Shown here in pieces: positions 6,748 to 9,358 of a stretch of 9,358 nt of DNA; position 1 is the stretch's first letter, and every line of letters begins with the position of its first letter. Both the position numbers and the translations under genes were made by a program. The stretch is from Bacillaceae bacterium (GTDB lineage Bacteria; Bacillota; Bacilli; Bacillales; Amphibacillaceae), in NCBI GenBank assembly GCA_030152985.1, contig JASLIE010000098.1, positions 1 to 9,358 of the forward strand, in the 5' to 3' direction. The notes under the pieces were generated by a model that searched no databases, was not told where the DNA came from, and worked only from the letters and a program-made list of their open reading frames with translations.

Positions 6748-8572
6748 AATCCGTCTTTCTTTTTTTACGTTTTCTTCTTCCTTTGATTAAGCCGTAACTT
6801 AAAACAAGAAGCAGAAAAATCCCTAACAACCTTATCCATCGCGCACGCTCTAAACTTTTAATTTCTGTCACCGCTTTTTCAAGCGCTTCATAATTTTGAA
6901 TGAGTGACTGATCATGTTCACTTAAAGCGAGATAACGTGTCTGAATTGCTTCAACCTTTTCTTTATCTTCGGCTTTGATTGATTCAAATGGATAGAGCTC
7001 GTCTACAATTGTTTGGTTTAAATCATTAATTTCTGATTTTAACTCATCTATTACCTGCATTCTTTCTTCTAACTCTTTTTTATAGTTTTCATAGTCCGAT
7101 TGATTAGCTGATCTAGACTTTAATTCCTCTTTTAATTTATCAAGTAACTTAATCACGGTTATTTCATCTTTTGTTGTAATTTCTTTTGGTAGACTTTGAT
7201 AAAGTTTTAAGTCAGCTTGAGTGAATCCAGGATCACTTTTATGTGCGTCTGTTAATAAAGGCGTAATTGTTCCTTTACCTGCTTTGTTTTTTCCCCAAGA
7301 CTCATCTAAATTCACTGAAATTTTTGCCCTTTTTAAGAGTTCACTTAACTTGGCATAATTGCTTACATAAGAGCGCTCATCTACAGGGATCGCTTGATAG
7401 TCTTTAAATATTTTCTTTAGATGTTCTGCTGAGGTGTTTTTATTTAAAGCATCTATTTCTATTTCAAGTGATTCAATTTTTGACTTAAGTTCATCTGAGG
7501 GCTCAGGTCTAAAGTCATAAAGTCTACGTAAATTATTTTCAAAACGAATTAAACTCGACAGACCGTATAAAGCTTGCTCACTTGCCATTTTATTTGATTG
7601 GTCTGGTTTAGCTGTTGGATTATCTTCATCATAAGTTTCTGAATGAATAAAGCCTCCGTCTGCTTGTTGATAACGACTTAAGTTATCAATCAGTGTCTGA
7701 TTATTCTTAATAAAACGCTGATCCTTTAAAGGGTCTATTTGCAAGGCAGTCAAGGCTACGATTACTTGCACTAGACTTTCTGTATTTTCCAAACCAAAAC
7801 TTTCAAAACCCGCAGACTCGGTTTGGCGTTTAGAAAGCAAGTCAAGAGCTTCATCGATTACTTCACGTACACGCACTGTCCGTTGTTTTTGATCCGATAG
7901 GCGCATATATGTATAAGTTTTCTCGCTGTTGTAATAAGGTGCAAGCGCTTGAAGAACCATTGCAGTCAAATCAATATCAGATGGTGGAAATTTCAATGAA
8001 AATCCACCATCCTCAAGTTGTAGCTCTAGGATACGCTCAATAATATCTTCTCTATTCTCATAAGCATCCTCAGCTACTTCATAATCTAAGGCATCAAGGG
8101 TCAGTAACCCCCAGCTTAGTCCATTAATACCTTGCTCAGCTAAATCAGTAACTTCTCCTCGATTATAAACACCATCTGCGATTAAATTAATCGGTTCACC
8201 TGATTCATCTTCCCCAAAGGCGGTCGGATCCCCACCCAGCGCTAAGACTGTCAGTGCAATCCGGTGCCATTCCGTTGCCTTTGTATCACTTAATTTTTCT
8301 TTAGTTAAATAACGTTCACTAACCTTGTTTTCTAAAACAGCCAGATAAGCTGCGTAATCTGCGTCTGCTCCGTGCCTCCCCATACCAAAGGCAAGCCAGT
8401 CCGAAGCAGAGCTACCAGCTGATTTTAAAAACGCATCCTCTACATATAAATAGTCAATCACGGCCTCACTCGCCTGCTCATAGTCAAAGTCTTTAGCTTG
8501 AACGGAATGTAGAGAGACAAGTGAAAAAACTAAAATAAGAAGTAGAACTAATTTTTTTTCCATTGCTTTCAT
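6746..8572 (-). CDS. Membrane-anchored surface protein with transcobalamin-like / prenyltransferase-fold alpha/alpha-barrel and helical stalk
   Basis: 608 residues. A signal peptide (about 1-26, hydrophobic core LVLLLILVFSLVSL, cleavage near VQA-KD) is followed by an alpha/alpha-barrel domain (about 30-350). Barrel repeat signatures are GLSWGLLTLDAL (151-162), LQLEDGGFSLKF (184-195) with DIDLTAMVLQAL (199-210), AGFESFG (254-260) with SLVQVIVALTAL (266-277), and QADGGFIH (303-310) with ASEQALYGLSSL (330-341). This fold is usually annotated 'prenyltransferase/squalene oxidase repeat' and is the fold of the transcobalamin N-terminal domain. The enzymatic DxDD motif reads D199-I-D201-L, so a binding role is more likely than cyclase activity. 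Residues 350-578 are helical and charged, with coiled-coil character around 360-376 and 495-525. A stop-transfer helix (about 582-596) and the basic tail KGRRKRKKRKTD end the protein, so the barrel should face outward. There are no cysteines. The ATG at 8572 abuts the upstream TAA and has AGGTGA seven bases before it, so I keep it over the ATG at 8563. Confidence 0.88.
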   Translation of the reverse strand: MKAMEKKLVLLLILVFSLVSLHSVQAKDFDYEQASEAVIDYLYVEDAFLKSAGSSASDWLAFGMGRHGADADYAAYLAVLENKVSERYLTKEKLSDTKATEWHRIALTVLALGGDPTAFGEDESGEPINLIADGVYNRGEVTDLAEQGINGLSWGLLTLDALDYEVAEDAYENREDIIERILELQLEDGGFSLKFPPSDIDLTAMVLQALAPYYNSEKTYTYMRLSDQKQRTVRVREVIDEALDLLSKRQTESAGFESFGLENTESLVQVIVALTALQIDPLKDQRFIKNNQTLIDNLSRYQQADGGFIHSETYDEDNPTAKPDQSNKMASEQALYGLSSLIRFENNLRRLYDFRPEPSDELKSKIESLEIEIDALNKNTSAEHLKKIFKDYQAIPVDERSYVSNYAKLSELLKRAKISVNLDESWGKNKAGKGTITPLLTDAHKSDPGFTQADLKLYQSLPKEITTKDEITVIKLLDKLKEELKSRSANQSDYENYKKELEERMQVIDELKSEINDLNQTIVDELYPFESIKAEDKEKVEAIQTRYLALSEHDQSLIQNYEALEKAVTEIKSLERARWIRLLGIFLLLVLSYGLIKGRRKRKKRKTD

Positions 8573-9358
8573 TTACCAATCACCTAAGTTCGGGAAGGGA
8601 TAATCTGGATTATTTGATGCAGCTCCAATATCCGCTCCATATGCTAGTGTGTAACGTATTCTTACTTGATCGCCATCTTGGAATTGATACTCAGAAAAAC
8701 CTAAATTGACATAAGTACCATTGACACTGTACATCCAGCCTGAAAATGGCGAAAAATCAAATTCACCAAGTTCTCCTTTAGCATAATTTTTCTCATCAAA
8801 CAGAATGCCTTCTCTTTCAAGTGATTTCAAAAGTTCTTTAGGTGGATTAACCTTGCCAGGTAAATCACCACGTTTTAAATGAGAAAGATAAAAGTCGGCT
8901 TGATGGTTACCTGTTTGAGTATATTTAAAGCCATTTTCTTTTAAGTAACGGTCTAGTAATTGCGCACCGCTTTCCCCGTGAATAATATCCATCTTTTTCG
9001 ATGGTGCTAGATTGCCGAGGCCAAGTGTTCCCGCTTCTAAATGAAATTCGGCCTGTCCGACGATGTCACCTTCCTCTGGTTCTTTATAAAAAATCGTATA
9101 GGTCTGTGAGGTTGTGTAACCTAAATTATCCGTAAACTCAATCCGAATGCGATTTTCCCCGTGCGCCAGTCCAAATCTCTTACCGATTGTATAGTAAGCA
9201 GATTGATGATCAATTTTTTCGGCCCTAATAAGGCGGTTTTCATGATAAACCCTAATTTGTTCAGGCTCAATCTCATTACCTGCATAGTCGAAAGCGCCTA
9301 GAATGAGGTTAACCTGCTTATTCTGTGTCAGCATTTTCTTTTCTTTGTCTAACTTCAT
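8573..9358 (-). CDS. Ig-like plus DUF4430 (transcobalamin C-terminal-like) surface protein, probably 5'-truncated by the window edge
   Basis: 262 codons are visible, ending in TAA at 8575-8573. The first visible codon at the edge is ATG, but the protein beginning there has no signal peptide or membrane segment, and no upstream SD can be seen. It opens directly into a beta-rich Ig-like module (about residues 12-92, ending in TYTIFYKEP). I therefore think the gene continues beyond 9358. A DUF4430 domain follows (about residues 100-243): a beta strand and GLG segment near 110-116, the helix GESGAQLLDRYLKENGF (128-144), FYLSHLKRGD (156-165), then the family hallmark SGWMYSVNG (206-214) and QDGDQVRIRYTLAYG (227-241). 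DUF4430 resembles the C-terminal beta-domain of animal transcobalamin and intrinsic factor. The C-terminus (NPDYPFPNLGDW) carries no LPXTG motif or membrane anchor, so any anchor must be N-terminal. It is the first of three adjacent putative capture proteins upstream of an ECF importer. Ligand binding is inferred. Confidence 0.85.
   Translation of the reverse strand: MKLDKEKKMLTQNKQVNLILGAFDYAGNEIEPEQIRVYHENRLIRAEKIDHQSAYYTIGKRFGLAHGENRIRIEFTDNLGYTTSQTYTIFYKEPEEGDIVGQAEFHLEAGTLGLGNLAPSKKMDIIHGESGAQLLDRYLKENGFKYTQTGNHQADFYLSHLKRGDLPGKVNPPKELLKSLEREGILFDEKNYAKGELGEFDFSPFSGWMYSVNGTYVNLGFSEYQFQDGDQVRIRYTLAYGADIGAASNNPDYPFPNLGDW

Noticed and set aside
6746..8572. Terpene or squalene cyclase / prenyltransferase enzyme
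   Set aside because: The barrel repeats fit that fold, but the catalytic DxDD is incomplete (DIDL), the protein is exported and stalked, and it sits with DUF4430 and ECF genes rather than isoprenoid genes.
1..9358. Cobalamin or other riboswitch, promoter, or rho-independent terminator inside the window
   Set aside because: Junctions between genes are at most about 19 bases and show no GC-rich inverted repeat followed by a T-run. There is no space for an aptamer.
1..9358. CRISPR array, insertion sequence, phage or defence system
   Set aside because: I see no spaced direct repeats, transposase, integrase or nuclease signatures. The MoxR ATPase with DUF58 could recall AAA+ defence systems, but the trio with a transglutaminase-family protein is the ordinary, widespread arrangement.

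Overview
The window is AT-rich DNA, by eye well under 40% G+C. Genes are packed tightly, Shine-Dalgarno (SD) sites are strong (AAGGAGG type), TTA/ATA/AAA codons are frequent, and the surface proteins have Gram-positive-style anchoring. This points to a low-GC member of the Bacillota (Firmicutes), probably Bacilli or a relative. I cannot name a genus.

All eight genes lie on the minus strand and read from right to left. They form one directional array in which no gap between genes exceeds about 19 bases, and several stop codons overlap or abut the next SD or start codon. There is no non-coding stretch over 300 bases, no RNA gene, no mobile element, no terminator-like hairpin and no room for a riboswitch. 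The promoter and any regulatory leader must lie beyond the right edge. The last gene runs off the left edge.

In order of transcription: (1) 9358-8573, the 3' part of a surface protein with an Ig-like module and a DUF4430 (transcobalamin C-terminal-like) domain. (2) 8572-6746, an exported, C-terminally membrane-anchored protein with an alpha/alpha-barrel like the transcobalamin N-terminal domain, followed by a helical stalk. (3) 6733-6197, a small N-terminally anchored DUF4430 protein. (4) 6184-5303, the transmembrane coupling subunit EcfT. (5) 5330-3678, a double ATPase EcfA. (6) 3681-3001, an ECF substrate-binding S component. (7) 2985-2038, a MoxR-type AAA+ ATPase. (8) 2026-878, a DUF58 protein. 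(9) 858-1, the N-terminal membrane half of a TgpA-like transglutaminase-family protein. Item 1 is cut by the window, so eight genes start inside it and nine are represented.

Genes 4-6 make a complete, self-contained (group I) ECF vitamin/metal importer. Genes 1-3 look like its extracellular capture layer. Animal transcobalamin and intrinsic factor bind cobalamin between an alpha/alpha-barrel domain and a DUF4430-like domain, and here those two domain types are on separate anchored proteins beside an importer. A corrinoid is therefore the leading substrate guess, but it is an inference and no residue seen here proves it. Genes 7-9 are the widespread MoxR / DUF58 / transglutaminase trio, whose biochemical role is poorly known. 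Here it is coupled to the importer genes with no intergenic space (the S-component stop codon touches the first possible MoxR ATG), which suggests a role in assembling or maintaining this envelope system.
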